Assembly (NCBI GenBank): GCA_014238335.1
Contig: JABABI010000026.1
Span: 1 to 64,000, forward strand
Source of the DNA: Fuerstiella sp.
Lineage (GTDB): Bacteria; Planctomycetota; Planctomycetia; Planctomycetales; Planctomycetaceae
Length of the DNA: 64,000 nt
Reading direction: 5' to 3'
Translations under genes and position numbers: made by a program
Part shown: positions 29,053-36,003 of the stretch, one piece after another
Numbering within the stretch: the first letter of the stretch is position 1
Layout: every line of letters starts with the position of its first letter
Notes under the pieces: generated by a model
What the model saw: the letters and a program-made list of their open reading frames with translations, nothing else
Databases searched by the model: none
Told to the model about the DNA's origin: nothing

Positions 29053-30717
29053 CTACCGAATGATGTTCGTCAGCTCTTCCAGAACTTCATCAGTCACGGT
29101 GATTGTTCTTGCATTGGCAGAGAATCCTCGCTGTGCCACCAGCAGCTTGGTGAATTCGAGAGCGAGGTCAACATTGGAACCTTCCAGCTGACCTGCTCGA
29201 ATCGCTCCTCGGTCACCGGACAGTGCCGTTCCGATGTCAGCATTACCACTGGCCAGCGACGCTCCATAATAGTTTCCGCCAGAGTTCTCCAGACCGTCGG
29301 GGTTGCGGAATGCGGCAATCGCAAGTTGAGCAATGCCAAACTTCAGGCCGTTGCTGCCGATACCGGAAATCGTGCCGTCCGCATCAATCTGTACTGATAC
29401 CAGTTCACCTGGGCCGAAACCGTCCACCTCAAAAAAAACATTCGGTGCGGAACCGATGTCCGCAACTCCGTCAATGTCACCCACCGTACCCAGGTTAATA
29501 TCAATAGTCTGTGCCGCCGTTGAATTTGAAAACAGCACAGAAATGTTGCTATCTCCCACGCCGGTACCAGTGACTTGAGTCAGAGAACCATCCGGACCAA
29601 ACTGAATGCCCTCGACCAGTCCGTCCACAATGGTGCCCGCAGCGGGGTCAAGATCAACAGACAGGTTCCAACTATTGTCGCTCTGCTTGGTGAACGCGTA
29701 TTCGAGTGTGTGTTCCGTACCACGTTCGTCATAGATTGGTAACGATCCGCTCACAACCGTCGCGTCGGAGCCTGGAGCCGTCACCTGATACTGTGTGGTG
29801 AATGCAACGCCCTGAAACCCGGTGTTGGTGGCGTCGTCCTGGATTCTCAGACTGTGTGATGTCACGCCGTTAGCATTTGCCGTAATCGTAACAGCTCCCC
29901 CCACCAGGCTGACGGCTGCCGCCGGATACAATGTTGTAACGTGATCCAGCAGATTCTGGACGGTTGTTGTCGCGTCAACGTTAAAAAAACTGTCAATATT
30001 CGTCCCATCGGATTGAGCTCCTGTTAAGCGAATTCGATCACCTGGTACATAAGGCGCCGTGCTTGAATCCAGACCGTTCAACAGCGTGGCTCCGGTGGCG
30101 GGAGTTCCACCCCCAGTTGTCAAAGCCGTGCCGCTGATCACTCTCTGTGTGGGGCCGGTAGAGTTAGCTCCGAGTTGTCCGCTTAGTTCGATGAGTGTTG
30201 TCCCTGTTCCCAGGATGCTGGCGCCGATCGGAATTTGGATGTGGTCGTCACCGACTGTCTGAAAGGCCGGTCCCTCTGTCGGGTCTTCACCAAGGCTTCC
30301 GAATCTCTGTAACAAATAGCCCGTGGACGCATCTACCAGATGACCGCTTTCGTCGATACTGAAGGCCCCCGCCCGGGTAAAAACACGTCCGTTTCCGGAA
30401 TCTGCCACAAAAAAACCATTTCCGTCAATAGCGGCATCAAGATCTTCACCAGTCGTTTCCAGGTTGCCCTGTGAGAAGTTTCGGTCGACGCTCGTCACCT
30501 GACTTCCGGTTCCGATCTGCAGCGGATTGATACTTCCCAGAGTGCCTGTAGTCCCGGCGGACGATCCACGCTGTGACTCGTAGATCAGATCTGAAAACAG
30601 TGTTCGTGACGACTTGAACGCAGTCGTGTTCACATTGGCAAGATTATTGCCAATGACTTCCAGCATCTTCTGATGTCCGCGAAGTCCGGAAATGCCCGTT
30701 AATAGTGAGTTAGCCAT
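29053..30717 (-). CDS. flgE: Flagellar hook protein FlgE
   Basis: This 554-residue structural protein forms the flagellar hook. The N-terminal rod/hook signature (NSLLTGISGLRGHQ, NNLANVNTTAFKSSR) and the C-terminal coiled segment (GNADIG...EGSNVDLALEFTKLLVAQRGFSANAR) are both present. The variable middle is rich in Thr, Gly and Asp, as in exposed hook domains. The ATG at 30717 has GGAG seven bases upstream. It follows flgD by 53 bases on the same strand, in the usual order fliK-flgD-flgE. Confidence 0.95.
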   Translation of the reverse strand: MANSLLTGISGLRGHQKMLEVIGNNLANVNTTAFKSSRTLFSDLIYESQRGSSAGTTGTLGSINPLQIGTGSQVTSVDRNFSQGNLETTGEDLDAAIDGNGFFVADSGNGRVFTRAGAFSIDESGHLVDASTGYLLQRFGSLGEDPTEGPAFQTVGDDHIQIPIGASILGTGTTLIELSGQLGANSTGPTQRVISGTALTTGGGTPATGATLLNGLDSSTAPYVPGDRIRLTGAQSDGTNIDSFFNVDATTTVQNLLDHVTTLYPAAAVSLVGGAVTITANANGVTSHSLRIQDDATNTGFQGVAFTTQYQVTAPGSDATVVSGSLPIYDERGTEHTLEYAFTKQSDNSWNLSVDLDPAAGTIVDGLVEGIQFGPDGSLTQVTGTGVGDSNISVLFSNSTAAQTIDINLGTVGDIDGVADIGSAPNVFFEVDGFGPGELVSVQIDADGTISGIGSNGLKFGIAQLAIAAFRNPDGLENSGGNYYGASLASGNADIGTALSGDRGAIRAGQLEGSNVDLALEFTKLLVAQRGFSANARTITVTDEVLEELTNIIR

Positions 30718-30770
30718 AACTGTTCTCCAATATCCGTCAAAAAGAATTCGTAGCTACAGGGCAGACTGTT

Positions 30771-31148
30771 CTATGTGCCCGCGACCGCTATTGCGTTGAC
30801 GTCGCTGATCGGTACGAGTTGTCCGCCAACGCTGACCAGGATCTGACCGTCAACGCGACTGACGGCATCGGCGACACCCTGCTGCGAATTTCCAAATGAC
30901 ACTTCGCGGCCCAGCAGTCCCGCACCAACCGTTCCCAGCTGATTGGCGTTCGACTGAAGTTCAAGATCGAGCAGCTGATCAAACTTGCTGTTGAGCTTGT
31001 TACTGCTCTCCAACTGAGAAAACTGTGCCAGCTGGGCCAGGCTGTCCGTCTGGTCCAGCGGCGACAGGGGGTCCTGATGCTGCAACTGAGTGACGTACAG
31101 ATTCAAGAACTGTTCCGTACCCAATGCACCTGTAAGTTGTTCCGGCAT
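30771..31148 (-). CDS. flgD: Flagellar hook-capping protein FlgD, short form
   Basis: This 125-residue protein has the conserved N-terminal FlgD part (FLNLYVTQLQHQDPLSPLDQTDSLAQLAQFSQLESSN, split here only by reading length) that is needed for hook assembly. It also has a short beta-type tail (GREVSF, ILVSVGGQLVPISDVNAI). It lacks the full C-terminal tudor/FnIII-like domains of the 230-residue enterobacterial protein. The ATG at 31148 has AAAGGA at good spacing. It lies 21 bases after fliK and before flgE. Confidence 0.9.
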   Translation of the reverse strand: MPEQLTGALGTEQFLNLYVTQLQHQDPLSPLDQTDSLAQLAQFSQLESSNKLNSKFDQLLDLELQSNANQLGTVGAGLLGREVSFGNSQQGVADAVSRVDGQILVSVGGQLVPISDVNAIAVAGT

Positions 31149-31169
31149 CACTAATCCTTTCCTGCGTCG

Positions 31170-32843
31170 TTAAGCGCGAATTCCTGAACGTCTGCGGATT
31201 TGCCTGCTTTGGCGAATACCACCTGGTCTGCGGCCCTGATCATTATCCTCAGATTGCAATTCCAGGGATGGACTCTGATTCTGCTGTTCGGCATCGTTGT
31301 GTTGAGAACTCCGGTGCTCGAATGCCGCCGACTCTCCACCGCCACGAAACGAGTCTTCGCCTGCGATTTCCAATTTGGAAAGGTCAAGATCCATAGTGTT
31401 CAGCACTCGTTTGATCTCGTCTCCCCGAGCCATCAACATCTGAAGTGTTTCCGGCACACGCGCTGCCAGGCGGAGTTCCACACCCTGATCACCTTGACGA
31501 AACTGCACCTCCATCTGGCCCAGCTCAGGCGGGTCCAGTCGAAGCGTCAGCGTACCCGACGACTGTTCTTTCACGACCGAAATATTCTGAGCCATAGCCA
31601 CCAGTACCTGACTGGTCAGCGGCTGCGGAACATTCACTCGCGGCGAGTAACCAGAATCGGCGGAAGCCGAGGGCAGAACAATCGTTGTCACATCTCCATG
31701 CTCGACCGTCCGAGCTATTGACAGATCACGTGACTGTGACTGAAGCACTTCATCCACATTCGCAGTGGGTGTTGTTACGTCAGCTGACCTCAGGTCCGCC
31801 GTAACGTTAACGGGACGTGTAATGCCGGTCACCTCGCTGACAGATGACGGGAGCGCGAGTGTCGACGCATGCTCAGTCGATGTTTTCAGGATCGCAGGTA
31901 CTCGCGCCGCCTTGCCGGCCGCCCCAGCATTATCCGCTGTCGTCGGAAAACGCGGAACCGCCAGGTCTGCTGAACCTGGAATGGCCGGGACGCGCTCTGA
32001 TAACAGTGCACCACTCATCCTGGGTAGCTTAAGAACTGTTGGAATACGCTGCGTTCGAGGCGTTGGGGCAGTCGGCACACTGAGAACGGACGGCCCCGGC
32101 ACGTGTTGCAGAGCGTCTGTCGATTGTTCGGCAGCCTGCGAGGACAATGTAAGTTGAGCGTCAAGCACGCCTTTTGCGACATTCTGTTGCAGAGTCTGCG
32201 GCGTTTTGAGACGAGTGTGGGATATGTGTGTCACTGCCGGAAGTGACGTATTCGTGGAGTCTGAACTTTCGGGGCGGACGACCTCGACATTTTCGGTTCC
32301 CGCGACTGACACGGCGCCAGGTGCGGGCAACTGCGTGTCCGGCAGGGCCATGCTCGTAACGGACTGACCGGAGACAGTCGACGCGGCGATGTTCGGAGTC
32401 GATATCAAGGCTGTGGCTTCCGCAGGAGACTGACTTTCTGCGGTAGTCTGGAATTCCAGCAACGAGCTAAGGTCGTCGTACGAATTCCGGCTGTCGTCTG
32501 CAGCATGGTCTCCCGCGGACGGTACGGTCAAGTCAGTAAAAGGACGATTACGGTCGGCCGCAATGAATCCGTCGTCGTCGATTGCCCACACGAGCTGAGG
32601 GTCAATCGTTTCAATTTTCTGCTCGTCGGGGGCCGGCGCGGCTTCGATCGGGAGCAGCGCCGCCCCTGCAGCGCCAACGTCCACATCAGAATCATTCTGG
32701 CCAGGCACAACTGCTTTCAGGGCAGCAGCGAAATCGTCGCCGTCCGATGGTGTCGGCGCAGCGATAACGGTGTCCGTTGTCGTTGCGGATTCTACACTTG
32801 AAGATGTCGTGCCAGCGAAGGCAAAAAGAGACAGCTCGTCCAT
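31170..32843 (-). CDS. fliK: Flagellar hook-length control protein FliK
   Basis: This 557-residue protein has a long low-complexity part (residues 1 to about 400, rich in Thr, Ser, Ala, Val and Pro). A compact C-terminal domain follows, with the FliK core TLRLDPPELGQMEVQF, VELRLAARVPETLQML and LDLSKLEI. It sets hook length and switches export specificity. A charged tail follows. The start is ambiguous: the ATG at 32843 or the GTG at 32849, neither with a clear ribosome site. It is the first gene of the fliK-flgD-flgE group. Confidence 0.85.
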   Translation of the reverse strand: MDELSLFAFAGTTSSSVESATTTDTVIAAPTPSDGDDFAAALKAVVPGQNDSDVDVGAAGAALLPIEAAPAPDEQKIETIDPQLVWAIDDDGFIAADRNRPFTDLTVPSAGDHAADDSRNSYDDLSSLLEFQTTAESQSPAEATALISTPNIAASTVSGQSVTSMALPDTQLPAPGAVSVAGTENVEVVRPESSDSTNTSLPAVTHISHTRLKTPQTLQQNVAKGVLDAQLTLSSQAAEQSTDALQHVPGPSVLSVPTAPTPRTQRIPTVLKLPRMSGALLSERVPAIPGSADLAVPRFPTTADNAGAAGKAARVPAILKTSTEHASTLALPSSVSEVTGITRPVNVTADLRSADVTTPTANVDEVLQSQSRDLSIARTVEHGDVTTIVLPSASADSGYSPRVNVPQPLTSQVLVAMAQNISVVKEQSSGTLTLRLDPPELGQMEVQFRQGDQGVELRLAARVPETLQMLMARGDEIKRVLNTMDLDLSKLEIAGEDSFRGGGESAAFEHRSSQHNDAEQQNQSPSLELQSEDNDQGRRPGGIRQSRQIRRRSGIRA

Positions 32844-33073
32844 GAGCACTAAAGACCGTTCTGGTGAAGGTAGAGACTCGGCCCGGTACGTATGGGCACA
32901 CCCCGTGCCGAACGGGCTACCAAATTACCCGCACGCGCGGCAAACAGTGCTGATTCCGTTGCTCAACAAATTTATCCACGCGTCCGGTCGTGTGTATCTG
33001 TCGGGGCTCTGCGGAAAAGTTTTCCACGAACACGAAAGAATTGCCTCGGTCACTCGAATGACAAAATGGGTGA

Positions 33074-33511
33074 TCAGCCAAAATAGATCGTCTTGTTGAA
33101 TTCCGACTCGGGTACGGCTGCGGCAGGTGTTTGCCGGATGTGCGGTGCGGCGATACCTGCATGAAACTGGTCAATGTGCTGGTGAGCTGCGGAATCAAGC
33201 CGCACGAATCGCCAGTTCGGAGAAATTCTGTTCCTGGCGTTCTCAGCGCTAAGCAAGGGGGGCGCCGGATCATTGGGCCACAGATCAAAACCGTCATCAT
33301 TCACAGATCGCATGATCATCAGAAGAGCTTTCCGCTGTAAAGCATTTCCAGGTGGCATCAGCCTGGTAAAAGAATCGTTTGTGAAGGAACGCAGCAACTG
33401 ACGGAACGGGCGTTCCACCTCTGTCGCGGGAATCATGAAAGATTGGAGCGGCCGGCCCTTCACAGCGTTTCTCAGACACGCATTCCATTTCCTATCGGCG
33501 CGAACACGCAC
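33074..33511 (-). CDS. Uncertain hypothetical ORF near the retron-type RT
   Basis: This 145-codon frame (GTG start) reads like a soluble protein in places (VERPFRQLLRSFTNDSF, NDDGFDLWPNDPAPPLL, ISPNWRFVRLD) but has no recognised family and no ribosome binding site. It lies on the RT strand about 510 bases downstream of the RT gene, so it could belong to the same accessory pocket. It may equally be a chance frame. Confidence 0.35.
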   Translation of the reverse strand: MRVRADRKWNACLRNAVKGRPLQSFMIPATEVERPFRQLLRSFTNDSFTRLMPPGNALQRKALLMIMRSVNDDGFDLWPNDPAPPLLSAENARNRISPNWRFVRLDSAAHQHIDQFHAGIAAPHIRQTPAAAVPESEFNKTIYFG

Positions 33512-33761
33512 TAATCGGCAGGCGACATACCCGAGCGGCGTGATTTGCAGAAGATTACACCGCGTGTAGAGGGGTCAGGCTGCAACGGAGGAACAGCGAA
33601 GCCCTGCGCTTATCGGAGAATGTTCCGCGTTTTCTACTTGTCGCGGTTGGCTAATTAGTAAGAATAGTCGTACCTCTGTGTTGGAAAAACGCATTCCAGC
33701 ATTCGGTCGCCCGGAGCGGTCAGCCTTCTACAGTCTGCTGCGATGGGGAACTTTATTCTTT
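33512..33761. other. Intergenic region upstream of the short structured transcript
   Basis: This 250-base AT-richer stretch would hold the promoter of the element at 33762-33935, for example around TATTCT at about 33755. I see no gene and no convincing -35/-10 pair. Confidence 0.3.
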
Positions 33762-33893
33762 AGAAAGGAGGTGTCTGGTGAATGACAACTGTAGTCCTAA
33801 TCGAGGTGGTGCCGCCTGCTGACGGCTGGCGGGCTGTCCTGCAGGCAGCCACCGTCTCAAATTGGATCGCCAGATCTGTTTGAGAAAGAATTG
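33762..33893 (+). ncRNA. Candidate short transcript: tiny leader-like ORF in a structured RNA
   Basis: A 12-base match to the extended anti-Shine-Dalgarno partner (AGAAAGGAGGTG, 33762-33773) precedes two overlapping tiny frames. One starts with GTG at 33778 (14 codons, VNDNCSPNRGGAAC, stop TGA at 33820). The other starts with ATG at 33782 (33 codons, stop at 33881). The region can form two mutually exclusive hairpins: GGTGG...GCCTGC with GCAGGC...CCACC, or GGCTG-GCGGG-CTGT-CCTGC with CAGCC. A strong terminator follows. This looks like a leader peptide/attenuator or a small RNA encoding a peptide; which one is unknown. It points toward the RT gene's 3' end, convergent with it. Confidence 0.45.
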
Positions 33894-33935
33894 ACGGCCC
33901 TGGGTCACGTGAAACGTTGCTCAGGGTCGTTTTTT
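33894..33935 (+). terminator. Rho-independent terminator
   Basis: A 9-bp stem (ACGGCCCTG / CAGGGTCGT, one G-U pair) with a 19-base loop is followed by six T residues. It ends the plus-strand short transcript candidate. The reverse strand lacks an equivalent U-run, so it is not an obvious terminator for the RT gene. Confidence 0.7.
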
Positions 33936-34023
33936 ATGCGCACAGACTGCTACGAACTCACACGATTCCCGTTGCGACATGGACACAAGGCATCACTGCC
34001 TACGTTCAATGCAGCAAACATCG

Positions 34024-35004
34024 CTAGTCGTCGCGCTGAGTTTCCACCATTCGCAACAGCGATTCCCAGCCATCGAGCTGTTCTTGGGTCAGAGATATTG
34101 CTTTTCCAACGCTGACATGATGACGCACCGCTCTGAGCCAGCGCCGCGTTTTTCGCGGCAGTGCCGTCTTCTCGTTGACAACCAGCCCCAGAACCTGTTG
34201 TCGCTGATTCCTGCGAAGAATCTTTAGTTTCTCGCCACCATGCATTGAATAGCCATAGCTTTTCAGGATCCTGCGAACGACCTGTGTCAATCCACGAATA
34301 ACTCGTCCTGGCCGAATATCAAATGACATCGTGATGTCGTCGGCGTACCGCGAGTATGCACCGTTGTGTCGGCGAGCCAGACGCATCAGGGCTTCGTCCA
34401 GCGGCGCGTTGACAAGATTGCTGAGCTTAGGGCTGGTTGGGGCGCCCTGCGGAAGATGGCCGTTAAACGTCGTCAACCGTACCAGGGTCTCCGCACTTGA
34501 TACGTCCCAGCCGATGCCCTGAAAGTACGCCTGAATTCGTTGGCTGGTCGTGGATTCAAAGAAACGACGGATGTCCATTTTGACGACAACCAATCGTCTC
34601 TCATGCGGAGTCGCCGCGTCAACAATCGAAGTCCCCTGCTCGAAGCCGCACGCGAATGGATGAATATCCAGCCCTGCCAACAGTCGCCGCAAAATTGTAC
34701 GCTGCAGTTTCATTGTTTCGGCATTGGGAATTTCCAGTCGACGAATGCCACCACGTGGTTTGGGAATTTCTGAAATTCGATAACCGGTTTTAAAACATTC
34801 AAGGTTGTCACGAGAAATTCCCAGCCGATTCCCAAGTTCACTGAGTTCGTATTCCGCCTGCGGGAAAGAACTCTGAAGTTCCGTCGACAGTGTCCCTGGT
34901 GATCCGGAATCACCTGTCTGACGCCTCAGTGCCGCTGCCAGCCCGAAAGATACAACTGCAGCCGCAGCAATCGTCAGACCGATGAGAACAGGAACCGAAA
35001 ACAT
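34024..35004 (-). CDS. Retron-type reverse transcriptase with N-terminal membrane helix
   Basis: This 326-residue RNA-directed DNA polymerase has the RT core motifs: PKPRGGIRRLEIP (81-93), the first catalytic aspartate in VKMDIRRFF (D144), PQGAPTSPKLSN (185-196) and YADD (220-223). Retron-like features are SIVDAATPH at 126-134, in the place of the retron motif X (NAxxH, with the Asn changed), and VLGLVVN at 271-277, in the place of the VTG motif. It lacks the maturase and endonuclease domains of group II intron proteins. Unusually, residues 4-26 form a strongly hydrophobic helix followed by RRQ, so the enzyme is predicted to be membrane-anchored. The ATG at 35004 has no good ribosome site. 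A structured RNA candidate sits directly upstream on the same strand. No obvious effector gene is adjacent. Confidence 0.88.
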   Translation of the reverse strand: MFSVPVLIGLTIAAAAVVSFGLAAALRRQTGDSGSPGTLSTELQSSFPQAEYELSELGNRLGISRDNLECFKTGYRISEIPKPRGGIRRLEIPNAETMKLQRTILRRLLAGLDIHPFACGFEQGTSIVDAATPHERRLVVVKMDIRRFFESTTSQRIQAYFQGIGWDVSSAETLVRLTTFNGHLPQGAPTSPKLSNLVNAPLDEALMRLARRHNGAYSRYADDITMSFDIRPGRVIRGLTQVVRRILKSYGYSMHGGEKLKILRRNQRQQVLGLVVNEKTALPRKTRRWLRAVRHHVSVGKAISLTQEQLDGWESLLRMVETQRDD

Positions 35005-35039
35005 ATCACTTCAGAATTTCACAGGTTGAACAGCAACCG

Positions 35040-35267
35040 CCGGATTCTGCAGGCAGCGTACAAAAGGCGTGAGAACGGGAACTCGCGTCTATCCGACGCA
35101 AAGGCCGGATGAGGAACAAAGACGAGGCCGCAGCCTCGTCGGTCCTGCCCAACGATCGAAGATCGTTGCCGAAAGGTTTCCGGATACACATGGTACCCCG
35201 GCTGACGAAACATCAGCCCGTGCAAAAAGCACCGCCAGGACGCGGTAGCTTCCCACAGAAGTTCCGG
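35040..35267 (-). ncRNA. Candidate retron msr-msd RNA
   Basis: On the minus strand the ends pair over about 20 bp: CCGGAACTTCTG (from 35267) with CAGAATCCGG (to 35040), continuing inward as TGGGAAGC/GCTGCCTG and TAC/GTA, with small bulges. This is the expected a1/a2 duplex. Inside lie in order GTGC-TTTTT-GCAC, GGCTGA-TGTTTCG-TCAGCC (35218-35200), CAACGATC-TTC-GATCGTTG (35168-35150), GACGAGG-CTGCGG-CCTCGTC (35140-35121), ATCCG...CGGAT (35110-35091) and CGCGAG...CTCACG. The TGTTTCG loop resembles the msr loop GTTTCG of retron Ec86. An AGC at the inner end of a1 could hold the branching guanosine. The RNA ends 35 bases before the RT start. Structure is seen; the retron role is inferred. Confidence 0.65.
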
Positions 35268-35337
35268 ACAAGTCAATGGCATCACAGACACTCAGGTAAC
35301 GCACCACTGAATCTTTATGCCTGTGACCGTCTGATTT

Positions 35338-36003
35338 TTACCGCTGTGCGTTATTCTGCGAGCGACGAACGTTTGCAGACTTCGTTGTTGCCGAATCGTG
35401 TTCGTGCTCAAAGACCAGAGACTGCGTCACCCCCGCAACCCGAATCGTCACGAGATTTGTCTGATCAGGCTGAATGTCACATAGAACAGTGTCGCGAAGC
35501 CTGACACTGCGATCACCGAAGCGTCCGGTCGTTTCGAATCCGCTGGTCCGCTGATCCGGGACGACAAACAGCTCGTCCCACGTCTTCACCTGCTTTGGCT
35601 CTTCCGATTTTGCAACGATCTGTTCGTTGACAGATGCCCTGCCCGGCCGTTGTCCCACCGGTTCCGCTTCAAAGTACAACCAGGCGTCGTGCAGTTCCAG
35701 TTCCAGCCCGACCCATCTCAGACGGCACTTTTGTTCTTCCGCAAAGGTGACTGAGAAGTTGTCTGTCAGGTAATCCAGAACCGCGTTTGCGAAACCGTCC
35801 CGATCGACACGGACTCGCTTTCCCTGCCTGGCAGATATTGCATCCTGCAGGTCTGCGATTTGCAGCTTCATTGCCACCTCAAACCGCTTCGATTCCTGGT
35901 TCCACTCCACTTCGGTCACTGAAGTGTGTGAGGAATGAGCTTCGGCGGCAGCAGTCGCCAGCAGAAATATTGCAACGAAAAACAGTCGGGGCAACATCGT
36001 CAT
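35338..36003 (-). CDS. DUF6702-like exported protein
   Basis: This 221-residue protein has a signal peptide (LPRLFFVAIFLLATAAAEAHSS). The mature part begins AHSSHTSVTEVEWN, resembling small periplasmic proteins of the DUF6702 type. It has a beta-rich middle (RLRWVGLELELHDAWLYFEAEP) and a charged C-terminus. Its function is unknown. The start ATG overlaps the peptidase stop as TGATG, so translation is coupled to the M1 peptidase gene and the two proteins probably act together. The family name is from memory of similar gene pairs and is less certain than the export prediction. Confidence 0.7.
   Translation of the reverse strand: MTMLPRLFFVAIFLLATAAAEAHSSHTSVTEVEWNQESKRFEVAMKLQIADLQDAISARQGKRVRVDRDGFANAVLDYLTDNFSVTFAEEQKCRLRWVGLELELHDAWLYFEAEPVGQRPGRASVNEQIVAKSEEPKQVKTWDELFVVPDQRTSGFETTGRFGDRSVRLRDTVLCDIQPDQTNLVTIRVAGVTQSLVFEHEHDSATTKSANVRRSQNNAQR

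Noticed and set aside
32965..33035. Two DnaA-box-like sequences (TTATCCACG and TTTTCCACG)
   Set aside because: Each has mismatches to the consensus, there is no AT-rich unwinding stretch, and no dnaA, dnaN or gidA gene is nearby, so an origin is not supported.
33762..33776. Complement of the 16S rRNA 3' end, suggesting a 16S fragment
   Set aside because: Only about 11-12 bases match and no further rRNA sequence follows; it is better explained as an extended Shine-Dalgarno sequence.
33820..33860. In-frame TGA after GGAAC with a stem-loop behind it, resembling a selenocysteine codon with bacterial SECIS
   Set aside because: The apical GU would lie only about 13 bases from the TGA, closer than known bacterial SECIS elements, and the read-through frame ends soon after with no redox-protein motif.
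35033..35249. GCTACCGC / GCGGTTGC as alternative a1/a2 ends
   Set aside because: Seven of eight pairs, and it is mutually exclusive with the roughly 20-bp duplex, which is the stronger fit.
35012..35318. TCACAGG / CCTGTGA pair as the outer ends of the retron RNA
   Set aside because: Only 7 bp with no extension. The duplex 35245-35267 with 35040-35061 is far longer and gives a more typical RNA length.
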